A stretch of DNA of 44,337 bases from a virus. The DNA lies in the IMG/VR virus record IMGVR_UViG_3300026521_000028, positions 1 to 44,337 of that record. The stretch is one strand, 5' to 3'. The translations under genes and the position numbers were made by a program. Shown piece by piece: positions 15,634-23,534 of this stretch. How positions within the stretch are numbered: position 1 is the first letter of the stretch; every line of letters begins with the position of its first letter. The notes under the pieces were generated by a model, which worked only from the letters and a program-made list of their open reading frames with translations, had not been told where the DNA came from and did not search any database.

Positions 15634-17148
15634 TTATCCTTGTATTTTATTAGGGTCCTGTACATTAGGAACTCCTGCATCTGTAAGACTCTGCTGTTCT
15701 TGAGCCACCTCTTCCTGACTTGCAAATAATGTTGATACATCTTTAATTGCTAAGGCTGTACCTATACGCTTAAGGTATTCATCCATTTTTATATATTTTA
15801 CAACATATTCAGGATTTACTTCAGCTAATAGACTATTTAACTGTCTTAGTTTCTCTAAATCTTGAGTTCTACCTAAAGCAGATAAACCAGTTGTAATAGT
15901 TGGTTCAACCATATCACCTAAATCGAAGTTCATATCTTGCATTAGTAGGTTAACTAATGGTAATTGAAACTCTTGTGAGATAATACTATAGATACCACCT
16001 AGGGCATCTTCAAGTTCCCTAGCTAGATACTGTATCTCTAGGGCTGTTGTTCTTTCACTATCACGGGTAGTCGTAGATTGTAACAGAAATGCTGCACCAA
16101 TCCTACGAGTTATATCCTCAATCATCTTAAGAGGAATTTGAAGGTCAGCTTGTTTATCAACTGACAATCTTGAAATATCTGCCTCAAGGTTACCAACTAC
16201 AACACCACCATTCTCAGCTTCTTCAAGTTCATCAATTTCTATAGGACTTCCTGGTTTTATACCGAACACAACCTTAGCAGCTACAGCACTATATTCAATC
16301 ATCATCTGTGTTAAACCTTCAAGACTCCTAAAGTCTCCAAGAAGTTGCTCAACTAAACCACGACCGTAGTTCTCACCATTAATCTTAGTCCATCTAAGAA
16401 CCATAAGAGGCATATGTTTATCTTTGACAGTCTGTTCAGAACCATCTACAATAATTGTATTAACCTCTTGATATGTAAGCCAGTTTTTACCTTGCCTTAT
16501 ATATCTAGTATATAATTCAATATCTTTTTTCTTCTCATCATCTGTAAGCTCTAACTTACTTGCAAGGTCCTCAGGTAACGCTGAGTAATCTATCTTCTCT
16601 TTTAGTATTACATCAATAACATTACCTGAGAAGTCCCTAGTAACTACATAGCTGTCTAGCTTATATAGATGCATAGTACCTTCTTCAAACATTAATACAG
16701 CATTGCCAGTTACAATTAGATTTACAAACGCTTGATGAACTATAGGTCTCATCCCAGAGGCTTCAATCTTATCCATAACTCTTGTTTCTAACTTACTAAG
16801 CTGTGATTCAATCTCAGCATCCATACCATCTTGTTCATCTGTTTCAGCTGCTTGTTCATCAGTAACTTTCAATCTAAAGAAAGCACTATTTGGAGGGAGT
16901 AAACCTAGTAGTAACTTATTACTTAAGTTGTTTACGGCCCTAGCACCAAGACTGTTGAATGTATCAGGTAATCTCGTTTGTTCCGTAAAGCTCTCATCAG
17001 GTAATACACTAGGTATTGTAAGCTTACTACAGTCTCTAGCCTTATTTAATGTTGTAATTCTATCACCATCTAGTTTGTCGAACTTAGCCTTTAAACCTGA
17101 CTCTTGTTTTAATTCCTCAGCTGTTGGGAATGTCTTTGTATTAGCCAT
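15634..17148 (-). CDS. Portal (head-tail connector) protein, gp8-like
   Basis: 504 aa (T7 gp8 is 536 aa). Recognisable features are the opening region with RDCSKLTIPSVLPDE (about 37-51), the conserved FNSLGARAVNNLSNKLLLGL (about 64-83) with PPNSAFFRL just behind it, and the wing/stem region TTTRDSERTTALEIQYLAREL (about 359-379, key residues ERTTALE). Twelve copies form the vertex through which DNA is packaged and ejected. ATG at 17148, AGGAGAGAAAC upstream. The C-terminus is Gln/Asp-rich. Confidence 0.93.
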   Translation of the reverse strand: MANTKTFPTAEELKQESGLKAKFDKLDGDRITTLNKARDCSKLTIPSVLPDESFTEQTRLPDTFNSLGARAVNNLSNKLLLGLLPPNSAFFRLKVTDEQAAETDEQDGMDAEIESQLSKLETRVMDKIEASGMRPIVHQAFVNLIVTGNAVLMFEEGTMHLYKLDSYVVTRDFSGNVIDVILKEKIDYSALPEDLASKLELTDDEKKKDIELYTRYIRQGKNWLTYQEVNTIIVDGSEQTVKDKHMPLMVLRWTKINGENYGRGLVEQLLGDFRSLEGLTQMMIEYSAVAAKVVFGIKPGSPIEIDELEEAENGGVVVGNLEADISRLSVDKQADLQIPLKMIEDITRRIGAAFLLQSTTTRDSERTTALEIQYLARELEDALGGIYSIISQEFQLPLVNLLMQDMNFDLGDMVEPTITTGLSALGRTQDLEKLRQLNSLLAEVNPEYVVKYIKMDEYLKRIGTALAIKDVSTLFASQEEVAQEQQSLTDAGVPNVQDPNKIQG

Positions 17149-17167
17149 CTGTTTCTCTCCTTAACAT

Positions 17168-17665
17168 CTAGTAAATACCAAGACTCTGGTTTGTCGAAGC
17201 CGTTGTAGGTGATATGTCAACTGTTGTACTAGATATAGTTGATGTTCTATTCTCATCATCCTCTTCTTGATTAATTGATAATGAGTAATCAACATTACCA
17301 GATGTTCCTGTAAGACTCTCAGGAGCTTCTTTTCTCCTAGCTTCACTGGCTTCATACACAGCTATCTCAGAGCGTTCATTAATATAGTTTTCCCAATCAG
17401 TTATAGCTGCTTTAAGGTCTGTACCATCATCTAAAGTGTATCTCTGATACGTTGGGTCATAATTTATACTGCTAAGTGTGTCTGTCTCTTTAGACCTATA
17501 CTTACTCTTAGTTCCAATATAGGCACCTTTATTAACCTGGTTTACAGCCCATTCATAATCATCTTGCCCCTTAAAAGTAGTGGGTCTTTCACCATACTTT
17601 CTCCGTGCAGGTCCTACTCTCTCTGGTTCATACTCAGTTGTATGACTTCCACTACCACCACCCAT
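17168..17665 (-). CDS. Small tail/head protein upstream of portal (gp7.3/6.7-like position), 165 aa
   Basis: Starts MGGGSGSHTTEYEPERVG and is rich in Ser/Thr/Glu/Tyr, with a helical middle (AAITDWENYINERSEIAVYE) and a low-complexity Ser/Thr-rich C-terminus. It abuts the next upstream gene (stop at 17666), which also begins MGGGG, so the pair probably arose from similar N-terminal modules. T7 has small virion assembly proteins (6.7, 7.3) in this position. No motif beyond that. Confidence 0.6.
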   Translation of the reverse strand: MGGGSGSHTTEYEPERVGPARRKYGERPTTFKGQDDYEWAVNQVNKGAYIGTKSKYRSKETDTLSSINYDPTYQRYTLDDGTDLKAAITDWENYINERSEIAVYEASEARRKEAPESLTGTSGNVDYSLSINQEEDDENRTSTISSTTVDISPTTASTNQSLGIY

Positions 17666-17929
17666 CTAAACAACCCCCGTTGGAGTTGCTGGAGCTGTAT
17701 AACCACCAGCCTGTGATGTACTCTCTGTAAGAGGTATTACAAGGCTTGAAGTCCCTGTTGCTGCTTTAGCCTTTTCTTCTGCTGTTCTTTTAGCTCCTGT
17801 TGTAAACGCAGCTTGGTCTATATTCTCTGGCATTGCTTCTGCCGAAGTTCGCTCAGGTGCTATAGGTGTGAATACATCAGGTGCTTGTGCTGCTATGTAG
17901 TCTGTACTACTTTTTCCACCGCCACCCAT
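17666..17929 (-). CDS. Small Gly/Ala/Thr-rich virion protein (gp6.7/7.3-like position), 87 aa
   Basis: Starts MGGGGKSSTDYIAAQAPDVF; the rest is Ala/Thr/Pro/Ser-rich and lacks hydrophobic segments. Size and composition resemble T7 gp7.3 (99 aa, tail assembly) and gp6.7 (88 aa, head protein). The ATG at 17929 overlaps no other gene but follows a 57-aa gene by 1 base, with AAGGAGATTTAAT directly upstream. Structural role inferred from position. Confidence 0.6.
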   Translation of the reverse strand: MGGGGKSSTDYIAAQAPDVFTPIAPERTSAEAMPENIDQAAFTTGAKRTAEEKAKAATGTSSLVIPLTESTSQAGGYTAPATPTGVV

Positions 17930-17930
17930 A

Positions 17931-18104
17931 TTAAATCTCCTTATTAAGTGCTTGTTTTAATTCTCGTAATAATTCTATTACACCAGCTACTTTGCCTCGT
18001 TCAAAAGGACTAAGAGTCTCAGATACATCTAAGACATCTGGGTATCTCTTATCTAACTGCTGTATTAAATCTTTACTATCTAAAGGTATTTTTCTTATTG
18101 CCAC
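17931..18104 (-). CDS. Small unknown protein with GTG start, 57 aa
   Basis: GTG at 18104 preceded by AGGAGG with a 4-base spacer; the overlapping ATG at 18106 stops after three codons, so GTG decides the start. Acidic/basic helical protein (SKDLIQQLDKRYPDVLDVSE, then FERGKVAGVIELLRELKQAL). It is the first gene of the morphogenesis block, preceded by about 265 bases without a gene that hold two promoter candidates. The ERGK-type helix pattern could be DNA or protein binding. No family recognised. Confidence 0.6.
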   Translation of the reverse strand: MAIRKIPLDSKDLIQQLDKRYPDVLDVSETLSPFERGKVAGVIELLRELKQALNKEI

Positions 18105-18160
18105 ATAACCTCCTATTGTTTATAGTAATTAAACTATAATAATTAAATGTAATTTTATCA

Positions 18161-18180
18161 AGTAGTCTATAGTACGCCTA
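18161..18180 (-). promoter_or_regulatory. Candidate phage promoter 1 before virion genes
   Basis: Minus-strand TAGGCGTACTATAGACTACT. The core TACTATAGAC resembles 19476-19490 (TACTATAGGAC) and T7-type CACTATAGG. Confidence 0.3.
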
Positions 18181-18200
18181 CGAAAGATTACAAAACTCTA

Positions 18201-18220
18201 TACTTATAGTGTGTTTCTAA
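18201..18220 (-). promoter_or_regulatory. Candidate phage promoter 2 before virion genes
   Basis: Minus-strand TTAGAAACACACTATAAGTA. It shares TAGAAA-ACACTATAAG with 36909-36928 apart from a one-base indel, and contains the CACTATA core of T7-family promoters. Upstream of the morphogenesis operon. Confidence 0.4.
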
Positions 18221-18369
18221 CAGCGATAGCTGCTACCAGATGAAAGAATTTAAGTTGTTTAACATCCTAAGTACCTTAGAGACTTAAAGATTCTTAAAGT
18301 ATATCATCCCTTCCTCTCATCTTACTATGTCCAGTCTAATTCAATAATCCCTTGTAAACCCCATAAACA

Positions 18370-18471
18370 CTACTGTTTCAAGGTATTTATCTTTTTACTA
18401 CAATCATTACAAATCAAGGTGTACCAGTTACCTGGTTTCTGTCTATTACAGTTCCTACACAATACATCCAT
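18370..18471 (-). CDS. Zinc-ribbon mini-protein, 33 aa
   Basis: ATG at 18471 with AGGAG 7 bases upstream, stop TAG at 18370-18372. Cys5-x2-Cys8 and Cys21-x2-Cys24 form a complete four-cysteine zinc site in 33 residues, with Trp16-Tyr17 between and a Lys-rich end. Such tiny ribbons usually bind nucleic acid or a transcription partner. It comes right after a 30-aa membrane peptide gene and the exonuclease, whose overlapping stops and starts suggest one operon. Confidence 0.65.
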   Translation of the reverse strand: MDVLCRNCNRQKPGNWYTLICNDCSKKINTLKQ

Positions 18472-18564
18472 TTAGTGCTCCTTTGTTGTAATATACCAAC
18501 GATATTGTAATAAAGTATTTGCTATTATAAATACTCCAACTACTTCATCAAAACTTAAGTGCAT
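18472..18564 (-). CDS. Small membrane peptide overlapping exonuclease end, 30 aa
   Basis: ATG at 18564 lies inside the last codons of the exonuclease gene and has GAGGAG 7 bases upstream; stop TAA is adjacent to the next ATG. Residues about 7-22 are hydrophobic (EVVGVFIIANTLLQYRWYI). T7 encodes comparable tiny membrane peptides (6.3) behind its exonuclease gene. Function unknown. Confidence 0.5.
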   Translation of the reverse strand: MHLSFDEVVGVFIIANTLLQYRWYITTKEH

Positions 18565-19348
18565 CTATAAGCTCCTCACCTTTCTTAGGAGGTACCCAGA
18601 AGTTTATTCTAAGCTTACCTTCATTATTTCTTTTTAATTGGTGCATATTAGCTAATCTCATTGTTGTATAAGCCTCTGTACGCCCTAAACCAGCTTTACG
18701 GTATGCTAACAGTACCTTAGCCCATAAAGTACGCTCAGAGTGTTCTCCAGGGTCTCCTAGCAGTTTCTTAGCTTTAACTGGTCCTATATTAGGACATCCC
18801 TTATAACCATCTGTTACATCTCCTGTGAGTGTTTGTAAGAAACTATAATATATAGCTTCTTCGTGTGTAACAGTTACCCATTCATCTTTACCATAGTTAT
18901 AGTGTGTACCTACTGATTGATATAATACATCTTTATCAATAGCACATAAAACATACTTATCAGGAGACTCAGCTTTCTTGTAGCAGACTACATCATCAAC
19001 CTCACAGTTTAAAGGACTCATAGATTTGTATTTCTTCTTAATGTATGCTAACATCTCTTTATACTTATCAGGTTTCCTAGACTCTTTCCTATTGTGTTTG
19101 TAAAGGTCTTTCAGGCTCTCTGATAGTTTATATCTAAAGTTTGTACCTCGTTCACCTAACCATAACTCACACTCATCGCAGTCTGTATTAAATAATATAC
19201 CATCAATCAAACCATCTATAAAATCCTTAGCATTTGTAAAGTCTACATAATATGTTATGTTTCCTTCAGCATCTTCAAGCTCTTCCTCTAATGCGAACCC
19301 TACCTTATATAATATACTATCGCCATCAATTAATGCTATTTTGCTCAT
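18548..19348 (-). CDS. 5'-3' exonuclease (FEN-like), gp6-like
   Basis: 266 aa from the ATG at 19348, which has GAGGAG 7 bases upstream; the open frame extends 9 codons further (19375) but that part overlaps another gene and lacks the family opening. Motifs: IDGDSILYKVGF (metal-binding Asp, residues about 6-8), EVDDVVC (about 124-130), AIDKDVL (second metal site, about 142-148), then TGDVTDGYKGCPNIGPVKAKKLL, the helix-3-turn-helix region of FEN nucleases. T7 gp6 (300 aa) removes RNA primers and degrades host DNA. It follows the dATP/dGTP hydrolase-like gene. Confidence 0.9.
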   Translation of the reverse strand: MSKIALIDGDSILYKVGFALEEELEDAEGNITYYVDFTNAKDFIDGLIDGILFNTDCDECELWLGERGTNFRYKLSESLKDLYKHNRKESRKPDKYKEMLAYIKKKYKSMSPLNCEVDDVVCYKKAESPDKYVLCAIDKDVLYQSVGTHYNYGKDEWVTVTHEEAIYYSFLQTLTGDVTDGYKGCPNIGPVKAKKLLGDPGEHSERTLWAKVLLAYRKAGLGRTEAYTTMRLANMHQLKRNNEGKLRINFWVPPKKGEELIDALKF

Positions 19349-19469
19349 CCCAATACTCCTCATAAGCTTCTTCATACTCCGTTACAAGAGTATTAATCAT
19401 CGTAGTAGGTATGATATTTTTGTGTATCATATCTAGTAACTTCTCTGTGTTAGACATAGTAATTGTCAT
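19326..19469 (-). CDS. Small acidic protein overlapping exonuclease start, 47 aa
   Basis: ATG at 19469 (a second ATG at 19457), AGGA about 8 bases upstream, stop TGA at 19326-19328 inside the exonuclease gene in another frame. Helical and acidic at the end (EYEEAYEEYWDEQ). The GAGGAG that serves the exonuclease lies within it, so the two are coupled. Unknown function. Confidence 0.5.
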   Translation of the reverse strand: MTITMSNTEKLLDMIHKNIIPTTMINTLVTEYEEAYEEYWDEQNSIN

Positions 19470-19475
19470 CTTATA

Positions 19476-19490
19476 GTCCTATAGTATTTA
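19476..19490 (-). promoter_or_regulatory. Candidate phage promoter before exonuclease
   Basis: Minus-strand TAAATACTATAGGAC, with ACTATAGGA close to T7 CACTATAGGG. It lies within the 23 bases between the dATP/dGTP-hydrolase-like gene stop and the 47-aa gene start, where it partly overlaps the ribosome binding site region. Confidence 0.35.
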
Positions 19491-19492
19491 CT

Positions 19493-19780
19493 TTAGTTAT
19501 CGGCTTTACGGTCAAAATAATCTAAGAACATTAGGTTGCAGCCTATGTGATACAGATGTGAGTGTCCACTCTCTTTGTCAATCTTTTCACCATCATTGTA
19601 AGCCATAAGGTGTCGCAACAGAGCATCTTTATATCTATGTATATCATCTTCTTTAGCTTCTTTCCAGTTATTTTTACCATACTTCTCTGCACCAAATGTA
19701 AGTATTTCAGCTACTCCTAGTATGAACTTAGGTTCAACCAGAGAAACCATAGGTTTACCTCCATCAAATTTTTTAAGCAT
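19493..19780 (-). CDS. dATP/dGTP diphosphohydrolase-like protein
   Basis: 95 aa. The order KFDGGKP (4-10), LTFGAEKYGKNNW (about 27-39), RYKDALLRHLMAY (about 49-61), then DKESGHSHLYHIGCN (68-82) and the closing FLDYF matches the dATP/dGTP diphosphohydrolase N-terminal domain common in phages, where His/Glu/Asp residues bind metal. It probably trims the nucleotide pool. MazZ of Z-genome phages belongs to the same broad group, but no PurZ is present here. ATG at 19780 with AGGAGATAAT upstream. Confidence 0.75.
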   Translation of the reverse strand: MLKKFDGGKPMVSLVEPKFILGVAEILTFGAEKYGKNNWKEAKEDDIHRYKDALLRHLMAYNDGEKIDKESGHSHLYHIGCNLMFLDYFDRKADN

Positions 19781-19788
19781 ATTATCTC

Positions 19789-20079
19789 CTAATAAATGTT
19801 TAGATTATGTTTATTGTTTAAAGCATCTACCACTTTTAACAACGAATTTAGCTTATAAGGGTGTAACCTACGCCTGTATTTATAAATCTCCCTTATCATA
19901 TCAAATAAGATTAATTTATTTGTTATAGGTATATCATAGGGTATACCGTGTACATCTCTATACATAGAATATATTTTCTTTATAACTTCAACCCTCTGTA
20001 ACTTCTTAAGTTCAGATGGGTCGACTGAGGTTACTCTTTTTTGTAACTCATCTATTTCTTGTTGAGTCATACCACCCAT
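19789..20079 (-). CDS. Unknown protein, 96 aa
   Basis: Begins at an ATG overlapping the preceding stop (TAATG, 20077-20081), with a second possible start at 20070 (MTQQEIDELQ). Charged and helical, with basic Tyr/Arg-rich middle (EIYKYRRRLHPYKL). No motif. It lies in the nucleotide metabolism block between MazG-like and dATP/dGTP hydrolase-like genes. Confidence 0.6.
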   Translation of the reverse strand: MGGMTQQEIDELQKRVTSVDPSELKKLQRVEVIKKIYSMYRDVHGIPYDIPITNKLILFDMIREIYKYRRRLHPYKLNSLLKVVDALNNKHNLNIY

Positions 20080-20531
20080 TAATATACATAAGTCTCTAAA
20101 AACTGCTTAATAGTAGCTTTAGGGTCAACCCAATCAGGACCTTTTTGTATCTTACCATTAACCTTCTCAGTTCCTTTAGCATTATTTGCATCTATAACAG
20201 CTTGAAGACTAGCATTTAGCATCTCAGGGTCTAAACCTAAGGTATCTGTAAGAATACTATACATATATTTTTCCTGTACTTTGATACTATACCAATCGAA
20301 AGATTTATCACTCCCAAGATACTTAAAGATACTACCTTGCATTACAAATTGGTAATCAGCCCAAGCATCAATCATCTCAATAATAGCATCTAATCTATCA
20401 GATGTATTACCTTCAAAATACATAAGCATTCCATCTTTAAACTCTTGAGCTTCCTCAGATAGCATTCTAAGTTCTAACTCGGGGTCAAAGTTTGTATTGT
20501 TTCTTTTGTAGTTCCATCTCGCTATTTGCAT
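20079..20531 (-). CDS. MazG-like nucleotide pyrophosphohydrolase
   Basis: 150 aa. Glu26-Glu27-x2-Glu30 (SEEAQEFKDG) and Glu52-x2-Asp55 with Asp59 (EMIDAWADYQ) form the metal site of all-alpha NTP pyrophosphatases, which convert (d)NTP to (d)NMP and PPi. It follows nrdB with a 1-base gap and precedes the dATP/dGTP hydrolase-like gene, so the nucleotide pool genes are clustered. MazG-type enzymes in phages are thought to adjust nucleotide or alarmone levels. ATG at 20531, AAGGAGAATAAAT upstream. Confidence 0.72.
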   Translation of the reverse strand: MQIARWNYKRNNTNFDPELELRMLSEEAQEFKDGMLMYFEGNTSDRLDAIIEMIDAWADYQFVMQGSIFKYLGSDKSFDWYSIKVQEKYMYSILTDTLGLDPEMLNASLQAVIDANNAKGTEKVNGKIQKGPDWVDPKATIKQFLETYVY

Positions 20532-20532
20532 A

Positions 20533-21543
20533 TTATTTATTCTCCTTTAAATCATCCCAAGAACCTGTTAAAGCTCCTTTACCATAGTCCGTAACTCTAT
20601 TCTCAAAGAAGTTTACAAGACTTACACCAGCTGTTACTTCATCCATATAAGGTAATGGATTTGTTTCTATATTGTAATTTGGTTTCATACCTAGAAGCTT
20701 TAGAGCATTATCTGCTTGATACCTAATGTATTGTTTTACATCATCTTTATTCATATGAGGTGGATTTAGAAAATCAACTAAACTCTCTTCATAAGCTACA
20801 ATCTCTCTTATAGCCTCATAAATGTCGAATTTTAACTCATCATCCCATATATCAGGATTCTCACTAATGTAATCTCTAAACAGATGTGAGTTACCTTCTT
20901 GATGCTGTGCCTCATCTTTGATACTCCAATCAACTATTTGACAGGCACCTTTGTACTTGTTTTGAAACTGGTATTGCAATAACATAGCAAACTGTGCCAT
21001 AAGTGAGATACCTTCAGTAGCTCCAGCATACACAGCTAACATTCTAGCAACAGCCCTTCTAAACTGTTCATCAACCTCAGCATCACTCATACCATTTGCT
21101 TTGTACTCCTCATACTTCTTAACTTTAGCTTTATCAAGATAATCCGTTTTAGTTTCCATAACAGGTATCTCTAAGAACTCTGAGTAAATCTCATCACCAA
21201 ATCCTAGAGTCTCTGTTAGAAGTGCATATGCTGATATATGTGTGTTCTCTCTGTTTGCAAAGGTTCTAAGCATCATTTGAACTTCAGTAGGTTTGAAAAT
21301 TCTTAACATTATATCATAACCAGCACCAACCATTATATCATTTTGGGTGAATAATCTTAACACATTTGTTATGAACTCTTTCTCTTCCTTAGAAGCATTA
21401 TTAAAATCTTTTATATCCTCAGAAAGAGTTACCTCTTCCTCAGTCCAGTGGAGTTTCTCGTGGGTCTTCCAATAGCTGTAAGCCCACTCATATTTCATTG
21501 GTTTATACATTGGGTATTTAGTTGTTTGTTTTATTAAGCTCAT
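20533..21543 (-). CDS. nrdB: Ribonucleotide reductase class I, small subunit NrdB
   Basis: 336 aa. Landmark residues: HWTEEE (32-37), KEEKEFI (52-58), Glu99-x2-His102 with Tyr106 (RENTHISAYALL, equal to the E. coli Glu115/His118/Tyr122 set), EGISLMAQFAMLLQ (about 178-191) and DEAQHQEGNSHL (about 211-222, metal ligands Glu and His). It holds the diiron-tyrosyl radical that starts ribonucleotide reduction in NrdA. ATG at 21543 overlaps the stop of the preceding 65-aa gene (ATGA). The C-terminus should dock on NrdA. Confidence 0.93.
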   Translation of the reverse strand: MSLIKQTTKYPMYKPMKYEWAYSYWKTHEKLHWTEEEVTLSEDIKDFNNASKEEKEFITNVLRLFTQNDIMVGAGYDIMLRIFKPTEVQMMLRTFANRENTHISAYALLTETLGFGDEIYSEFLEIPVMETKTDYLDKAKVKKYEEYKANGMSDAEVDEQFRRAVARMLAVYAGATEGISLMAQFAMLLQYQFQNKYKGACQIVDWSIKDEAQHQEGNSHLFRDYISENPDIWDDELKFDIYEAIREIVAYEESLVDFLNPPHMNKDDVKQYIRYQADNALKLLGMKPNYNIETNPLPYMDEVTAGVSLVNFFENRVTDYGKGALTGSWDDLKENK

Positions 21544-21737
21544 TTAGTATCTCCTTTATCTTTTACTATGAATACTCTTACACCATAAGGGAACTTACTG
21601 TTAATAAGGGTATACCATTTTGTTATTACTGGTCGTGTCATATATCTTGACCTATATTTTACATAATGACCATAGTCCTTTCGTATAAAAGTTGTAGGTG
21701 TATTTTCTACCCTATCTAAGGTCGCTATTATAATCAA
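21540..21737 (-). CDS. Small basic protein between nrdA and nrdB, 65 aa
   Basis: ATG at 21737 with AAGGAAATAAAT upstream, 9 bases after the nrdA stop, and a stop overlapping the nrdB start. Rich in Tyr, Arg and Thr (YGHYVKYRSRYMTRPV), beta-like, with no cysteine, so it is not a glutaredoxin. The gapless position in a nrdA-x-nrdB operon suggests real translation. Function unknown. Confidence 0.6.
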   Translation of the reverse strand: MIIIATLDRVENTPTTFIRKDYGHYVKYRSRYMTRPVITKWYTLINSKFPYGVRVFIVKDKGDTK

Positions 21738-21746
21738 TTTATTTCC

Positions 21747-23534
21747 TTATTGGCAAGATAGACACTGGTCTACCTCTATTATTTCTCTAGCTTTGCTAGT
21801 ACTATCAGCTCTTACAGCTGCTGTTGACCTACAGTAATACAAAGATTTAACACCATTCTTCCAAGCTCTCATATGGATATTATACAGATTCCTAACATCT
21901 TCATCAGCTGGTAAAAATAAGTTTACACTCTGTGCTTGGTCTATGTGAGGTGCTCTATCACAAGCTAAATCAACTGTTACGAATTGGTTGATTTCAATAG
22001 CTGTTCTGAATACATCCTTTTCCCAGTCGCTTAGGAAGTCAAGGTGTTGTACTGAACCAGCGTTCTTTACTATTGACTTCCAAATAGGAGTAACCCATTC
22101 TAAATATTGTAATAAACCATCACTCTCTCCATAATACTTCTCTAAAATCTCTTCAAGATACTTATTCTTAACTGTGTAACTACCTATATTAGTTTTGTGG
22201 ATGTAAGCATTAGCTAACCTAGGGTCTATACCTTGACTCGTAGCATTACATAAAGTGCTTATAGACGCTGTAGGTGCTATAGATGTTACGTGTGTGTTTC
22301 TATTATAACCTCCAGTATTTTCTGATAAAGGGCATTTACCATATATAGAAGCAGCTTTTGAATTAGCCTCTATAGTAGCTAAATTAATAGCTTTAAAGAT
22401 TTGCATATTCAACCCTTTAGCCATAGGACTATCCCAAGGTAACATCTTGCTTTGTAATAAACTATGGAAGCCCATTACACCAAGCCCTAAGCTTCTCTCA
22501 TACATAGCAGACTTCCTAGCTGCTTCAAAACCTGGTTTGTTCTCTGTTAGGTCTATGAAGTCTTGCAACACATTATCAAGAAACCTAGTTACATCATATA
22601 CAACCTGTTCTAAATCATCTTTGTATTCATACCAATATTCTAAGTTTAAGCTACCTAAACAACACACACCTGTATAATCTGGAGCTGTTGCTAATGTAAT
22701 CTCAGCACATAAGTTGCTTTGAGTAACCTCTATACCAGATTGTTTGTATTCTTCAGGAGCTAAACGATTTACAGTATCCTTAAACAGCATAAAAGGCTCT
22801 CCAGTTTCCATACGATTTACTAATATCTTCTTAAATAGGTCAAAAGCATCTATTGTATTTACAACCTTACCTGTTTTAGGTGATATTAAGTCCCAAGTTC
22901 CTCTTGCTTCAACTGCCTCCATAAAACTATCAGGAATAACCACCCCGTGATGTACATTAAGGCTTCTACGGTTCCCATCGCCTGTAGGTCTTCTAACATC
23001 TATAAACTCCTCTATTTCTGGGTGACTTACATCTAAATAAACTGCTTGACTTGCTCTTCTAAGTCCACCTTGACTAACTGCAAGTGTAGAACTATCACTA
23101 ACTTTAATAAACGGAATAATACCACTAGATTGTCCATTAGCTCCTACCTTTTCACCTATAGCTCTTACATTACTCCAAGAGGTTCCGATACCTCCACCAA
23201 AACTACCTAACCAGTTATTCTCTGTGAACTTCTCAAAGATACCTTGTTTGCTATCTTCTACTTCATTAACATAACAGCTCATAGGAAGCCCACGCTCAGG
23301 AGCTTTACCATTAGAACTTATAGGAGTGCTAGGGTGGAACCAATAATTATTAATATAGCTGATAATTCTTTTAGACATCTCATCATCATCACTATACTTA
23401 GACATTCGTTTCACCCATTGTGTATAGTCCTCCTCTTTAAGAAAGTACCTCTCTTCATACATATCTTTACTAAACTGTGGTAAACCATCCCAGCCTCTTT
23501 TATCTTTAGTGTGTTTCATACCAGTTGTTCCCAA
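21747..23534 (-). CDS. nrdA: Ribonucleotide reductase class I, large subunit NrdA
   Basis: 595 aa from a TTG at 23534, which has AAGGAG 9 bases upstream; an ATG at 23519 (MKHTKDKRGWDG) is the alternative. Landmarks: LPMSCYV (redox Cys, about 83-89), SFGGGIGTSWSNVRAIG, SNLCAEITLA with the catalytic Cys (about 275), GVCCLGSLNLEY (second redox Cys), SLYYCRS (radical-transfer Tyr pair, about 569) and the C-terminal CLSCQ that is reduced by thioredoxin or glutaredoxin. It makes deoxynucleoside diphosphates for phage DNA. At the short end for NrdA, as it lacks an N-terminal ATP-cone. It overlaps the end of the DNA polymerase gene. Confidence 0.92.
   Translation of the reverse strand: MGTTGMKHTKDKRGWDGLPQFSKDMYEERYFLKEEDYTQWVKRMSKYSDDDEMSKRIISYINNYWFHPSTPISSNGKAPERGLPMSCYVNEVEDSKQGIFEKFTENNWLGSFGGGIGTSWSNVRAIGEKVGANGQSSGIIPFIKVSDSSTLAVSQGGLRRASQAVYLDVSHPEIEEFIDVRRPTGDGNRRSLNVHHGVVIPDSFMEAVEARGTWDLISPKTGKVVNTIDAFDLFKKILVNRMETGEPFMLFKDTVNRLAPEEYKQSGIEVTQSNLCAEITLATAPDYTGVCCLGSLNLEYWYEYKDDLEQVVYDVTRFLDNVLQDFIDLTENKPGFEAARKSAMYERSLGLGVMGFHSLLQSKMLPWDSPMAKGLNMQIFKAINLATIEANSKAASIYGKCPLSENTGGYNRNTHVTSIAPTASISTLCNATSQGIDPRLANAYIHKTNIGSYTVKNKYLEEILEKYYGESDGLLQYLEWVTPIWKSIVKNAGSVQHLDFLSDWEKDVFRTAIEINQFVTVDLACDRAPHIDQAQSVNLFLPADEDVRNLYNIHMRAWKNGVKSLYYCRSTAAVRADSTSKAREIIEVDQCLSCQ

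Larger units (their letters stand above)
18105..18369. other. Intergenic stretch upstream of the morphogenesis genes
   Basis: About 265 bases without a credible gene, very AT-rich. It contains two candidate phage promoters reading toward the virion genes (18161-18180 and 18201-18220) and several TTAAG/CTTAA-type short repeats. This is the only sizeable gap between replication and structural blocks and so the probable class III-type promoter site. Confidence 0.6.

Noticed and set aside
19493-19780. Evidence for a 2-aminoadenine (Z) genome from the dATP/dGTP hydrolase-like gene
   Set aside because: No PurZ-like gene is present and the polymerase is the ordinary gp5 type; this hydrolase domain occurs in many phages with normal DNA.
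20533-21543. NrdB lacking its radical tyrosine
   Set aside because: A first alignment seemed to miss it, but the Glu99-x2-His102-x3-Tyr106 set corresponds to E. coli Glu115, His118 and Tyr122, so the site is intact.
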